49,286 bases of DNA, taken from assembly GCA_910587225.1 (NCBI GenBank), contig CAJULT010000009.1, forward strand, positions 1-49,286, given 5' to 3'. The position numbers and the translations under genes were made by a program. This DNA comes from an uncultured Christensenellaceae bacterium (GTDB lineage Bacteria > Bacillota > Clostridia > Christensenellales > UBA1242). Below, one piece after another: positions 25,488 to 32,933 of the stretch. The notes under the pieces were generated by a model. The model worked only from the letters and a program-made list of their open reading frames with translations, did no database searches and was not told the DNA's origin. Positions within the stretch are counted from its first letter, which is position 1. The number at the start of each line of letters is the position of its first letter.

Positions 25488-25718
25488 TTATTCTCCAAAC
25501 TTAACAAAGACTTTCTTGCCTTCTCTAGCGCTGATAGATTTCACGATTGAACGAACAGCAGAAGCAACTCTTCCGCTCTTGCCAATAACTCTTCCCATAT
25601 CGCCTTCAGCAACAGAGACATGAATAACAGTTTCATCGTTTTCCTGCGTTTCAGTTACGACAACTGCATCTTCATCTATTACGAGGTTTTTTACGATATA
25701 TTCAACTAATTCTTTCAT
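25488..25718 (-). CDS. khpA: KH domain RNA-binding protein KhpA
   Basis: A 76-residue single KH domain protein with the GxxG loop in VIGKSGRVA (about 45-53). KhpA, with KhpB, binds many RNAs and affects cell division and elongation in Gram-positive bacteria. Position between rpsP and rimM is the conserved one. Binding site GGGAGAATA before ATG 25718. Confidence 0.93.
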   Translation of the reverse strand: MKELVEYIVKNLVIDEDAVVVTETQENDETVIHVSVAEGDMGRVIGKSGRVASAVRSIVKSISAREGKKVFVKFGE

Positions 25719-25736
25719 ATTATTCTCCCAATTTAA

Positions 25737-25985
25737 TTATTTGGTGATAACGCCGCTTTTTACAAGTAACTGTTTAGCTGTTTCAGTTGGTGTAGCGCCA
25801 TTTTTAAGCCATTTGTTTGCTTTTTCAGCGTCAATCTTGATTTCTGCAGGGTCAGTGAGTGGGTTATAAGTTCCGATAATGTCGATGAACTTACCATCTC
25901 TTGGTGCTCTTGAATCAGCAACAATAACTCTGTAGAAAGGTGCTTTCTTTGCGCCCATTCTTGTAAGTCTGATTTTAACTGCCAT
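25737..25985 (-). CDS. rpsP: 30S ribosomal protein S16
   Basis: An 82-residue protein with the S16 start AVKIRLTRMGAKKAPFYRV and the conserved RDGKFIDIIGTYNPL (about 26-40). I set the start at ATG 25985 after AAGGAGGAAAAC; a longer frame would run through the leader hairpins. It starts the rpsP-khpA-rimM-trmD run, 81 bp after ffh, with a leader containing two hairpins. Confidence 0.97.
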   Translation of the reverse strand: MAVKIRLTRMGAKKAPFYRVIVADSRAPRDGKFIDIIGTYNPLTDPAEIKIDAEKANKWLKNGATPTETAKQLLVKSGVITK

Positions 25986-25993
25986 GTTTTCCT

Positions 25994-26050
25994 CCTTATT
26001 ATATTTTTGCCTTTCGGCATATATTTTCAATCTTTTCAGATTGGAAATAA
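25994..26050 (-). promoter_or_regulatory. Two hairpins in the rpsP leader
   Basis: Between ffh and rpsP the minus-strand RNA can form CAATC-TGAAAA-GATTG and, next, TGCC-GAAA-GGCA, both before the rpsP ribosome binding site. Neither is followed by a good T run. They could set relative expression of rpsP; no named r-protein leader is recognised. Confidence 0.35.
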
Positions 26051-26066
26051 CCTCTTTTTGCCAAAA

Positions 26067-27386
26067 TTAAAATCTTGGCATACCTTTAAGCCCTTTGCCG
26101 CCGCGGAGCTGCTTCATCATCTCCTTGGACTGCTCAAACTGCTTTAAAAGCTGATTTACTTGCTGCACACTTGTGCCGCTGCCTTTTGCGATACGCGCAC
26201 GCCTTGACGCTTTGATAATGTCAGGGCTACGCCTCTCCTCAGGTGTCATAGACTGAATAATTGCCTTGTTAATTGCAATCTGCCCTTCATCAATATCAAG
26301 ATTTTTAATCTTTCCACTCATGCCCGGTATCATGCCTAAAATGTCTTTAATTGAACCCATTTTTTTCATGTTCTCAATCTGGACAAGATAGTCTTCAAAA
26401 GTGAACGCATTAGCCTTCATCTTTTCAGCCATCTCTTTTGCCTGCTCCTCGCTCACCGCTTCCTGCGCTCTGTCGATTAGAGTAAGCACATCACCCATGC
26501 CAAGAATCCTTGAAGCAATGCGGTCAGGATAGAAAGGTTCAATATCCCCTATCTTTTCACCAACACCCGAAAACTTAATCGGCTTGCCAGTTATCGCTTT
26601 GATTGAAAGCGCCGCACCGCCGCGGGTATCCCCGTCAAGCTTAGTCAAGATTACGCCAGTAATATCAAGATCGCCATTAAAGCCCTCTGCAACAGTAACC
26701 GCATCCTGACCAGTCATAGCATCTACTACGAGCAATATTTCGGTTGGAGCAACTTCTTTTTTAATGTTTTTAAGCTCCTTCATAAGCTCTTCATTTATGT
26801 GAAGTCTGCCAGCTGTATCTATAATGACTGTATCAAAGCCCTGCTTTTTAGCATGCTCTACTGCCTGCTTAGCAGTCTTAACTGGGTCTTGCGTACCCTT
26901 CTCAAAAACCTCACAGTTTGCCTGCTTGCCAACTACTTGAAGCTGATTAATTGCAGCTGGTCTGTAAATATCGCAAGCTACAAGTAAAGGTTTTTTGCCC
27001 GATTTTTTAAGATGCGCACCAAGCTTTGCACACATAGTTGTTTTGCCCGCACCTTGAAGTCCGCACATCATAATCACTGTTGGCGGAGCTGAACTTACCC
27101 CAAGCTTTTGATTTTGACTTGACATAAGGCTTGTAAGCTCATCACGAACAATTTTGATAACCTGCTGCGCTGGCGTCAAAGATTTTAAAACCTCATCCCC
27201 AACTGCTTTTTCGGAAACCGTTTTAACAAAGTCTTTGGCAACCATGTAGTTTACATCTGCCTCTAAAAGCGCAATACGGACTTCCCGCATAGCCTCCTTG
27301 ATTTCAAGTTCGGTCAGCCGTCCCCGTTTTGTCAGCTTTGAGAAGATGTGGTTAAATTTTTCACTAAGCGATGAAAATAGAGCCAC
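26067..27386 (-). CDS. ffh: Signal recognition particle protein Ffh
   Basis: SRP54-type GTPase that binds signal sequences with the SRP RNA and targets ribosomes to FtsY. The 439-residue protein has the N domain (1-85), G1 GLQGAGKTT (about 108-116), G3 DTAGRLHI (about 190-197), G4 TKLDGDTRGG (about 248-257), and a methionine-rich M domain ending MMKQLRGGKGLKGMPRF. The start is GTG at 27386, overlapping the ylxM stop by one base (TAGTG), with AGGGAGG upstream. Confidence 0.97.
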   Translation of the reverse strand: MALFSSLSEKFNHIFSKLTKRGRLTELEIKEAMREVRIALLEADVNYMVAKDFVKTVSEKAVGDEVLKSLTPAQQVIKIVRDELTSLMSSQNQKLGVSSAPPTVIMMCGLQGAGKTTMCAKLGAHLKKSGKKPLLVACDIYRPAAINQLQVVGKQANCEVFEKGTQDPVKTAKQAVEHAKKQGFDTVIIDTAGRLHINEELMKELKNIKKEVAPTEILLVVDAMTGQDAVTVAEGFNGDLDITGVILTKLDGDTRGGAALSIKAITGKPIKFSGVGEKIGDIEPFYPDRIASRILGMGDVLTLIDRAQEAVSEEQAKEMAEKMKANAFTFEDYLVQIENMKKMGSIKDILGMIPGMSGKIKNLDIDEGQIAINKAIIQSMTPEERRSPDIIKASRRARIAKGSGTSVQQVNQLLKQFEQSKEMMKQLRGGKGLKGMPRF

Positions 27387-27661
27387 TAGCTTTTCCTCCC
27401 TTTTAAAGATATTATTTCCTTTTCAAGTTTTTCTAGTTTCCTAATGAAACCAAGTTTCACCTCATACTCTTCCAGTTTTTTAACAGCCTTTGAAAAGGCG
27501 TCTTTAACTGCTTGGCGGGAAATGTTTTTATTCTCTGCAATTTCACTTCCAGATAGGTCATAAAAAAGCATCTGCTCAACTACTTCCTGCTGAGCCAGGG
27601 AGAGCAACTTCCCATAAGAGTCATAAAGCTTTGTAATGCGAACATTTTCTTCAAGTTTCAT
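27386..27661 (-). CDS. ylxM: YlxM family helix-turn-helix protein
   Basis: A 91-residue sigma-factor-region-4-like helix-turn-helix protein (LAQQEVVEQMLFYDLSGSEI then SRQAVKDAFSKAVKKLEEY, about 22-70). The ylxM-ffh pair is conserved in Bacillota and the streptococcal counterpart influences SRP. Start at ATG 27661 is set by GAGGAAGAT; an ATG six codons earlier has no site. One-base overlap with ffh. Confidence 0.92.
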   Translation of the reverse strand: MKLEENVRITKLYDSYGKLLSLAQQEVVEQMLFYDLSGSEIAENKNISRQAVKDAFSKAVKKLEEYEVKLGFIRKLEKLEKEIISLKGRKS

Positions 27662-27748
27662 ATCTTCCTCGTAAAGCATTTTTACTTTACGAACTCAGTA
27701 TAACATAGCCAAACACAAATTGCAAGCATTTTTCAAACTTTTTTGTTA

Positions 27749-28849
27749 TTATGGTAAAAGTTCTACAATTATAAAATTACTTACACCATAATAATCAGGG
27801 TTGAGATAAACTCGCCCTTTTTCCTGTTTGAGTATATTTTTATTTAAATAATAGGATAATTTATCATTTTTATCAATATCATAGCCCAATTTTAATAATT
27901 CTTCTTTTGAAAAGCCTAACTTACACCTTAAACCTAACATAACAGTTTCTTGAATTTTGTCTTCTACGCTTAAGATTTCAGTATTCTTTTCGCCCGTAAA
28001 ATACCTTTCAAAGTTGCGACTATTTGAAATTCGCTTTTCACCAACAAAACAATGCGCACCTAATCCGAAACCAAGATACTCCTCACGCGACCAGTATTTC
28101 AAATTGTGTTTACACTCATATCCGCTTCTCGCAAAATTTGATATTTCGTACCTATCAAAACCCTTTTCTTTTAAACATTTTGAAAGTAAATAATACTCTT
28201 CCACACATTCATCTTCGCTAGGAAGTAGTTTAGGATTTTCCGTTACCATTTTAGATAGCGGAGTTCCCTCTTCCACTTGAAGCATATACGCTGAAATATG
28301 GGTTACCCCTGCATCTATTAAATTTTTTGCATTATCACAAAGTTTATTTCCTTCAACAAGAGGAAGCCCTATAAGAAGGTCGGCATTTATATTCTTAAAG
28401 CCTGCCCAATTTGCATTTTCAATTGCTTGCAGCGCACCCTGTCGATTATGCCTGCGACCTATAAACTTTAACGTCTCATCGTCAAGCGATTGCACCCCAA
28501 AAGATATGCGATTTATTCCCATCTCTTTATAGGCTTTTAACTTTCCATAGTTTGCCGAGTTCGGATTGCACTCTATCGAGATTTCGGCGTCTGGCAAAAC
28601 CTTAAAATTATCTTTTAAGCAATTTATAACACTACCAATCTGCCCTGCGTCAACACAGCTAGGAGTGCCGCCGCCGATATAGATTGTGTCCACCTCTCGC
28701 CCACGCTGATTGCTACCTTCAATTTCTTTAATTAAATAATCAAAATACTTTTCCTTCACTTCATTAGGCGTAACAAAAGAAGCAAAGTCGCAGTATATAC
28801 ATTTACTTTCACAAAATGGTATATGCACATATATTCCAAGTTTACTCAT
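27749..28849 (-). CDS. hemW: HemW-like radical SAM protein (heme chaperone)
   Basis: A 366-residue radical SAM protein. The 4Fe-4S motif is CESKCIYCDF (CxxxCxxC, about residues 13-21) with the extra family Cys pattern, followed by YIGGGTPSCV (about 59-68, SAM binding) and the HemW-type C-terminal domain. HemW proteins, once named coproporphyrinogen oxidase HemN, insert heme in respiratory enzymes; the lack of other heme genes here leaves the role open. Start candidates GTG 28855, ATG 28852 and ATG 28849 all overlap the end of lepA. Confidence 0.9.
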   Translation of the reverse strand: MSKLGIYVHIPFCESKCIYCDFASFVTPNEVKEKYFDYLIKEIEGSNQRGREVDTIYIGGGTPSCVDAGQIGSVINCLKDNFKVLPDAEISIECNPNSANYGKLKAYKEMGINRISFGVQSLDDETLKFIGRRHNRQGALQAIENANWAGFKNINADLLIGLPLVEGNKLCDNAKNLIDAGVTHISAYMLQVEEGTPLSKMVTENPKLLPSEDECVEEYYLLSKCLKEKGFDRYEISNFARSGYECKHNLKYWSREEYLGFGLGAHCFVGEKRISNSRNFERYFTGEKNTEILSVEDKIQETVMLGLRCKLGFSKEELLKLGYDIDKNDKLSYYLNKNILKQEKGRVYLNPDYYGVSNFIIVELLP

Positions 28850-30647
28850 CATCACCCAATTTTAAAATCGACATAAACGCTTCGGATGGAATTTCCACAG
28901 AACCAACTCTGCGCATTCTCTTTTTGCCCTCTTTCTGCTTTTCAAGAAGTTTGCGCTTTCTAGTTATATCTCCGCCATAACATTTTGCAAGTACATCTTT
29001 GCGCATTGCTGAAATAGTTTCTCTTGCAATAATCTTACCACCAATAGCAGCTTGAATAGGGACTTCAAAAAGTTGGCGCGGTATTATTTTTTTAAGCTTT
29101 TCAGTTAACGCTCTGCCCCTTGCATAAGCTTTGTCCTTATGCACAATAAGACTAAGCGCATCACATTTTTCACCGTTTAATAGAAGGTCAACCCGTACAA
29201 GTTCACTTTGCTGGAAGCCAGCCATGTTATAGTCAAAACTTGCATAGCCTTTTGTACGCGATTTTAAACTATCAAAAAAGTCATACACTATCTCACCAAG
29301 TGGCAACGTGTAATCAATTCGCACGCGGGTTTTATCAAGATAGGTAAGCGATTTGTACTCACCGCGCTTATCTTGACAAAGTTCCATAATCGCGCCCACA
29401 TATTCAGGCGGAGTAAAAATATTTGCCTTTACAATAGGCTCTTCAATATAGTCAATTTCAACAACAGGTGGCAAATCGGATGGGTTAGAAATTTCAACTA
29501 TTTCGCCATTTGTCTTATAAACTTTATAATAAACGCTTGGCGCAGTTGTAATGATATCAAGATTAAACTCTCTTTCAATGCGTTCTGTAATAATTTCAAG
29601 ATGTAAAAGTCCTAAAAAACCACATCTAAAACCAAAACCGAGAGCGTCACTCACCTCAGGCTGATATTGAAGGCTGGCATCATTTAGTTTAAGTTTTTCA
29701 AGAGCATCTTTAAGTTCGTTATATTTTGCCCCATCAACTGGAAATATTCCGCAAAATACAACCGGCTGAACTTCTTTGTAACCTGGCAACGCTTCTGCCG
29801 TTTTATTTACCGCGTTAGTTATAGTATCACCTACTTTGACATCAGCGATAGTTTTTATAGATGCGGCAATGTAACCAACATCCCCCGCTTGCAACATATC
29901 ACTTTGCTCCATGCGTGGTACAAAAAAGCCAACCTCAGTCACATCGTATGTTTTACCTGTCTGCATCATCAAAATTTTGTCGCCCGCTTTAACGCTACCA
30001 TCAAAGACACGGACAAAACAAATTGCACCCTTGAAGTTATCATAATAACTGTCAAAGACAAGACATTTAAGTGGTGCGTTCTCATCCCCCTTAGGCGGCG
30101 CGAATTCTTTAACAATCATTTCAAGCACTTTATCTACATTCGTACCGTCCTTTGCTGAAATGCAAGGTGCGTGCATTGCAGGCACACCAATGACCTCTTC
30201 TATCTCCTCTTTAACCTCTTCCTGTCTGGCAGAAGGCAGGTCAATTTTGTTTATAACTGGCACAATATCAAGATTGTTATCTATCGCAAGGTAAGCATTA
30301 GCAAGCGTTTGCGCTTCTACGCCTTGTGAAGCGTCTACAATAAGCAGTGCCCCTTCGCACGCTTGAAGGGAACGGGAAACCTCATAGGTAAAGTCAACAT
30401 GTCCCGGCGTATCAATAAGGTTTAGAATATATTCCTCCCCCTCATAAACATATTTCATGCGAGTTGGTGTAAGTTTTATTGTAATGCCTTTTTCGCGTTC
30501 AAGCTCCATACTGTCAAGAAGCTGCTCCTGCATTTCGCGTTTAGCAAGCGTGCCGGTCATCTCAATAAGACGATCAGCAAGTGTACTTTTACCATGGTCA
30601 ATGTGCGCAACAATGCAAAAGTTGCGAATTTTATCTAGTCTATCCAT
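28842..30647 (-). CDS. lepA: Elongation factor 4 (LepA), translational GTPase
   Basis: EF4/LepA is a ribosomal GTPase related to EF-G, active in initiation or ribosome assembly and in back-translocation in vitro. The 601-residue product has G1 AHIDHGKST (about 10-18), G3 DTPGHVDF (about 77-84), G4 NKIDLPSA (about 131-138) and the C-terminal LepA domain (KRKLLEKQKEGKKRMRRVG near residue 570). Start ATG 30647 has no ribosome binding site: a TATAAT lies only seven bases upstream, suggesting a leaderless message. It heads the long minus-strand cluster. Confidence 0.96.
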   Translation of the reverse strand: MDRLDKIRNFCIVAHIDHGKSTLADRLIEMTGTLAKREMQEQLLDSMELEREKGITIKLTPTRMKYVYEGEEYILNLIDTPGHVDFTYEVSRSLQACEGALLIVDASQGVEAQTLANAYLAIDNNLDIVPVINKIDLPSARQEEVKEEIEEVIGVPAMHAPCISAKDGTNVDKVLEMIVKEFAPPKGDENAPLKCLVFDSYYDNFKGAICFVRVFDGSVKAGDKILMMQTGKTYDVTEVGFFVPRMEQSDMLQAGDVGYIAASIKTIADVKVGDTITNAVNKTAEALPGYKEVQPVVFCGIFPVDGAKYNELKDALEKLKLNDASLQYQPEVSDALGFGFRCGFLGLLHLEIITERIEREFNLDIITTAPSVYYKVYKTNGEIVEISNPSDLPPVVEIDYIEEPIVKANIFTPPEYVGAIMELCQDKRGEYKSLTYLDKTRVRIDYTLPLGEIVYDFFDSLKSRTKGYASFDYNMAGFQQSELVRVDLLLNGEKCDALSLIVHKDKAYARGRALTEKLKKIIPRQLFEVPIQAAIGGKIIARETISAMRKDVLAKCYGGDITRKRKLLEKQKEGKKRMRRVGSVEIPSEAFMSILKLGDDE

Positions 30648-30654
30648 AACATTA

Positions 30655-30683
30655 ATTATATACAAATTCACATCTTTAAGCAA
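30655..30683 (-). promoter_or_regulatory. lepA promoter close to the start codon
   Basis: Minus strand TTGCTT at 30678-30683, 17-bp spacer, TATAAT at 30655-30660. Transcription would start at or next to the ATG at 30647. Confidence 0.55.
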
Positions 30684-30822
30684 GCAAAAATCAAACTCAC
30701 AAAAAAGATTAATTAATATGTTATTTTTTTATACTTTTTTGTTTAATTTTGAGGGTTTTGCATAAATTCATTTTGTAAATTTATACTTTTATAGTATAAT
30801 GTCACTAATAAAAGGTGGTAAC

Positions 30823-31551
30823 ATGGATTTGTTTAACTCATGGCTTGTAGAAACGCCAATCGCTCACCGTGGACTTCACGATAAAACTGCGCCCGAGAAT
30901 TCTCTTGCGGCTTTTTCTAAAGCTATTGAAAATGGGTACCCTATTGAACTTGATGTTCAAATGCTCAGTGACGGAACGCCTGTCGTTTTCCACGATGAAT
31001 CTCTTGCAAGACTTACAGGAAATGATGGTTACCTTCGTTTCCTTAATAAATCAGACCTTGACTGCCTAACGCTTGCTGGCACTAAAGAAAAGATACCTAC
31101 TCTTGAACAGGTTCTTCATTTAGTAAATGGCTCAACTCCTCTTCTTATTGAAATTAAAAACACAAGTAAGGTCGGCACACTTGAAAAAAATGTGATTGAT
31201 CTTTTAAAGAATTATACAGGCGAAGTTGCTATTCAATCTTTTAATCCTTTTGTACTTGCTTATTTTCATAAGCATGCACCTAGCATCCCTCGCGGACAAC
31301 TTTCGGGATCATTTAAGGGTGAAAAATTAGGCTTTTTAAAGAGATTTGTGTTAAAACACATGATGCTTAACAAAAAGACAAGCAAACCTGATTTTATCTC
31401 TTATGAAGCAAGAGCATTGCCAAATAATACCGTTCGCAAGTATAAAAAACTTCCTCTGCTTGCATGGTGTGTAAGAAACCAAGCAGAATATCTAAGAGTA
31501 GTTAAATATTGCGACAATGTAATTTTCGAAAGCTTTGAACCAAAAATATAA
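30823..31551 (+). CDS. Glycerophosphodiester phosphodiesterase family protein
   Basis: A 242-residue GDPD TIM-barrel protein with AHRGLHDKTAPENSLAAF (about 14-31; catalytic His, Arg, Glu, Asn), the metal-binding ELDVQ (about 44-48) and FHDESLARLTG (about 60-70, second catalytic His). No signal peptide, so probably cytoplasmic; it would release sn-glycerol-3-phosphate from glycerophosphodiesters. Start at ATG 30823, after AAAGGTGGTAAC; an ATG at 30799 is less well placed. A TATAAT-like sequence lies near 30790-30800. Terminated by a hairpin shared with convergent rsmD. Confidence 0.92.
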   Translation: MDLFNSWLVETPIAHRGLHDKTAPENSLAAFSKAIENGYPIELDVQMLSDGTPVVFHDESLARLTGNDGYLRFLNKSDLDCLTLAGTKEKIPTLEQVLHLVNGSTPLLIEIKNTSKVGTLEKNVIDLLKNYTGEVAIQSFNPFVLAYFHKHAPSIPRGQLSGSFKGEKLGFLKRFVLKHMMLNKKTSKPDFISYEARALPNNTVRKYKKLPLLAWCVRNQAEYLRVVKYCDNVIFESFEPKI

Positions 31552-31571
31552 CAGGCATTGCCTGTTTTTTT
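31551..31571. terminator. Terminator between GDPD gene and rsmD
   Basis: ACAGGC-ATT-GCCTGT followed by a run of seven T; serves the plus-strand gene. Confidence 0.85.
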
Positions 31572-32109
31572 ATTCACCTTTTTTCACATAATAACTTAGT
31601 GCTTTAATTCCATAAGTTTTTGTGTTTTGAAGCTCAAAATGCGGCGAATCGATTTCGTCAAGTTTGTCATGTTCGCAAACTATAACGCCATCATCCGCAA
31701 GTAAATTTAACTTGCTTATAAGCTCCAATGCAGGTAAATAGTATTCCGCTTTGTATGGCGGATCTAAAATAATAATATCAAACTGCTCCCCTTTAAGCGA
31801 CTGCAAAGCAATCTCAAAGGAAGCTTTTATAACTCTTGTCTTCTCACCAAGAGTAAGCAAGTTACGCTTTGTAAGCGCTACGCTTCTTGCATCCTTGTCT
31901 GCAAAAACAACTTCCTGCGCTCCTCTACTTATCGCCTCAATCCCAAGCGCGCCGCTTCCACAAAAAAGATCAAGCACCTTTGCACCACTTATGCGAAAAG
32001 CAAGGCTATTAAATAACGCCTGTTTTACTTTATCAGCTGTTGGTCGAACATTTGCTAGTCCAGTATTCTGCAAAATTCGACCTTTATATTTACCCGCAGT
32101 AACTCTCAT
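31570..32109 (-). CDS. rsmD: 16S rRNA (guanine-966-N2)-methyltransferase RsmD
   Basis: A 179-residue SAM-dependent methyltransferase with RVTAGKYKGRIL at the start, RPTADKVKQALFN (about 26-38), SAM motif LDLFCGSGALGIEA (about 45-58) and the catalytic DPPY (about 117-120). RsmD makes m2G966 in the 30S head. Complete. Convergent with the GDPD gene and divergent from the ribbon-helix-helix gene. Confidence 0.95.
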   Translation of the reverse strand: MRVTAGKYKGRILQNTGLANVRPTADKVKQALFNSLAFRISGAKVLDLFCGSGALGIEAISRGAQEVVFADKDARSVALTKRNLLTLGEKTRVIKASFEIALQSLKGEQFDIIILDPPYKAEYYLPALELISKLNLLADDGVIVCEHDKLDEIDSPHFELQNTKTYGIKALSYYVKKGE

Positions 32110-32223
32110 AAGTTAATTATATCAGAAATTGCACTAATTCCAAACATTATGACGGCAATATTTCGTCAAACTCACGTCTTTTTTTCGCTTTCAAAGTACA
32201 ATGATATGGAAAGGAGAACACAA

Positions 32224-32403
32224 ATGAAACCTTATCCAAGATATACTTTGCGCGTGCCAAGGAGTATGCTTGACAGAGTAGCTTTTGTAGCAAAATACAA
32301 TGGCCGCACAAAAAACAAGGAGATCGAGTTTATCGTTCGTAAATATCTGTGCGATTGGGAACGAATGCACGGACAAATACCAAATATAGAAGACGACGAA
32401 TAA
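32224..32403 (+). CDS. Small Arc-like ribbon-helix-helix protein
   Basis: A 59-residue protein with PRYTLRVPRSMLDRVAFVAK (strand and helix 1) and NKEIEFIVRKYL (helix 2), the pattern of Arc/MetJ-type DNA-binding proteins that dimerise to bind operators. I set the start at ATG 32224 because AAAGGAG lies eight bases before it. No toxin gene is adjacent; it lies between rsmD and the tRNA-Lys promoter, so it could be a stand-alone regulator. Confidence 0.7.
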   Translation: MKPYPRYTLRVPRSMLDRVAFVAKYNGRTKNKEIEFIVRKYLCDWERMHGQIPNIEDDE

Positions 32404-32428
32404 ATTTAATAAATCACATAAAAAACAA

Positions 32429-32458
32429 TTGACAAGGGAGGAAAAAAAAAGGTATAAT
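32429..32458 (+). promoter_or_regulatory. Promoter of the tRNA-Lys locus
   Basis: TTGACA at 32429-32434, 18-bp spacer, TATAAT at 32453-32458. The transcript would begin near 32465 with a hairpin TGTAATC (32465-32471) / GATTACA and then the tRNA-like copy, before the intact tRNA. Confidence 0.8.
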
Positions 32459-32510
32459 ACCCCTTGTAATCTTTATTATTGAATTTTTTCGGATTACATA
32501 ATTAAATTAT

Positions 32511-32625
32511 GGACTGCTAGCTCTCATGGCAAGAGCAATTGACGCAGCGCCAACGCAGCGTCAGCGAAGTGCGTATGGAGCGTCAGCGGAATTAAATCAA
32601 TGGGAACCCGGACCCATTGTCCAGT
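32511..32625 (+). pseudogene. tRNA-Lys-like copy with 53-nt insertion in the anticodon loop
   Basis: Positions 32511-32543 repeat the 5' half of the downstream tRNA-Lys (GGACTGCTAGCTC, D-arm GCTCT..AGAGC, AATTGAC). Where the tRNA has TCTTAA as its anticodon-loop part, 53 nt (32544-32596) rich in GCAGCG/GCGTCAGCG words stand instead; then TCAATGGG resumes the 3' anticodon stem. After that comes an inverted, not direct, tRNA fragment (32604-32619) and TTGTCCAGTA, a weak mimic of an acceptor end. It cannot encode a normal tRNA. It is in the same transcript as the intact gene. Confidence 0.7.
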
Positions 32626-32649
32626 AAAATCGGGAAAACAATTTAACAT

Positions 32650-32725
32650 GGACTGCTAGCTCAGTTGGTAGAGCAATTGACTCTTAATCAATGGGTCCGG
32701 GGTTCGAGTCCCCGGCAGTCCACCA
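32650..32725 (+). tRNA. tRNA-Lys (anticodon CTT)
   Basis: A 76-nt intact cloverleaf: acceptor GGACTGC/GCAGTCC, D-arm GCTCAGTTGGTAGAGC, anticodon arm TTGA-CTCTTAA-TCAA with CTT, T-arm CCGGGGTTCGAGTCCCCGG and encoded CCA. Reads AAG codons. Confidence 0.95.
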
Positions 32726-32729
32726 ATTT

Positions 32730-32753
32730 GACTGGAAATATCCAGTCTTTTTT
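32730..32753 (+). terminator. tRNA-Lys terminator, copy 1
   Basis: GACTGG-AAATAT-CCAGTC followed by six T, five bases after the tRNA CCA end. Confidence 0.88.
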
Positions 32754-32755
32754 AT

Positions 32756-32871
32756 TGCCGGTGACTCGAACCAAGGTTCGACACCTGTCGGTGCCAGACC
32801 GCGAACAAGTCGCTCCCGGCTTTGGCTAAAAACAAGCACACAGGCTTGTTTTCTTAACGCGTCGCCCCCGT
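32756..32871 (+). other. Tract between duplicated terminators with inverted tRNA fragment
   Basis: No gene. 32756-32772 is the reverse complement of tRNA-Lys 32701-32717 with one mismatch; it forms a palindrome with GGTTCGACACC just after it. Further hairpins: GCGA-ACAAG-TCGC and AAAACAAGC-ACACAG-GCTTGTTTT (terminator-like, near 32829-32853). Confidence 0.6.
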
Positions 32872-32910
32872 CAGTCCACCAATTTGACTGGAAATATCCA
32901 GTCTTTTTTA
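32872..32910 (+). repeat. Second copy of tRNA-Lys 3' end plus terminator
   Basis: Exact 39-bp repeat of 32716-32754, comprising CAGTCCACC and the GACTGG/CCAGTC terminator; offset 156 bp. The bases just before (CGCCCCCGT) resemble a degraded T-arm, so this is probably the remains of another tRNA copy. Confidence 0.85.
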
Positions 32911-32912
32911 AT

Positions 32913-32933
32913 AAAAAAGCGGCAACGCCGCTT
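32913..32933 (-). terminator. Terminator of MBL hydrolase gene
   Basis: On the minus strand AGCGGC-GTT-GCCGCT followed by six T, overlapping the stop codon. Confidence 0.85.

Noticed and set aside
32544..32596. Insertion in the tRNA-like copy as a group I intron
   Set aside because: At 53 nt it is far too short and lacks group I core elements; an archaeal-type bulge-helix-bulge intron is not expected in a bacterium.
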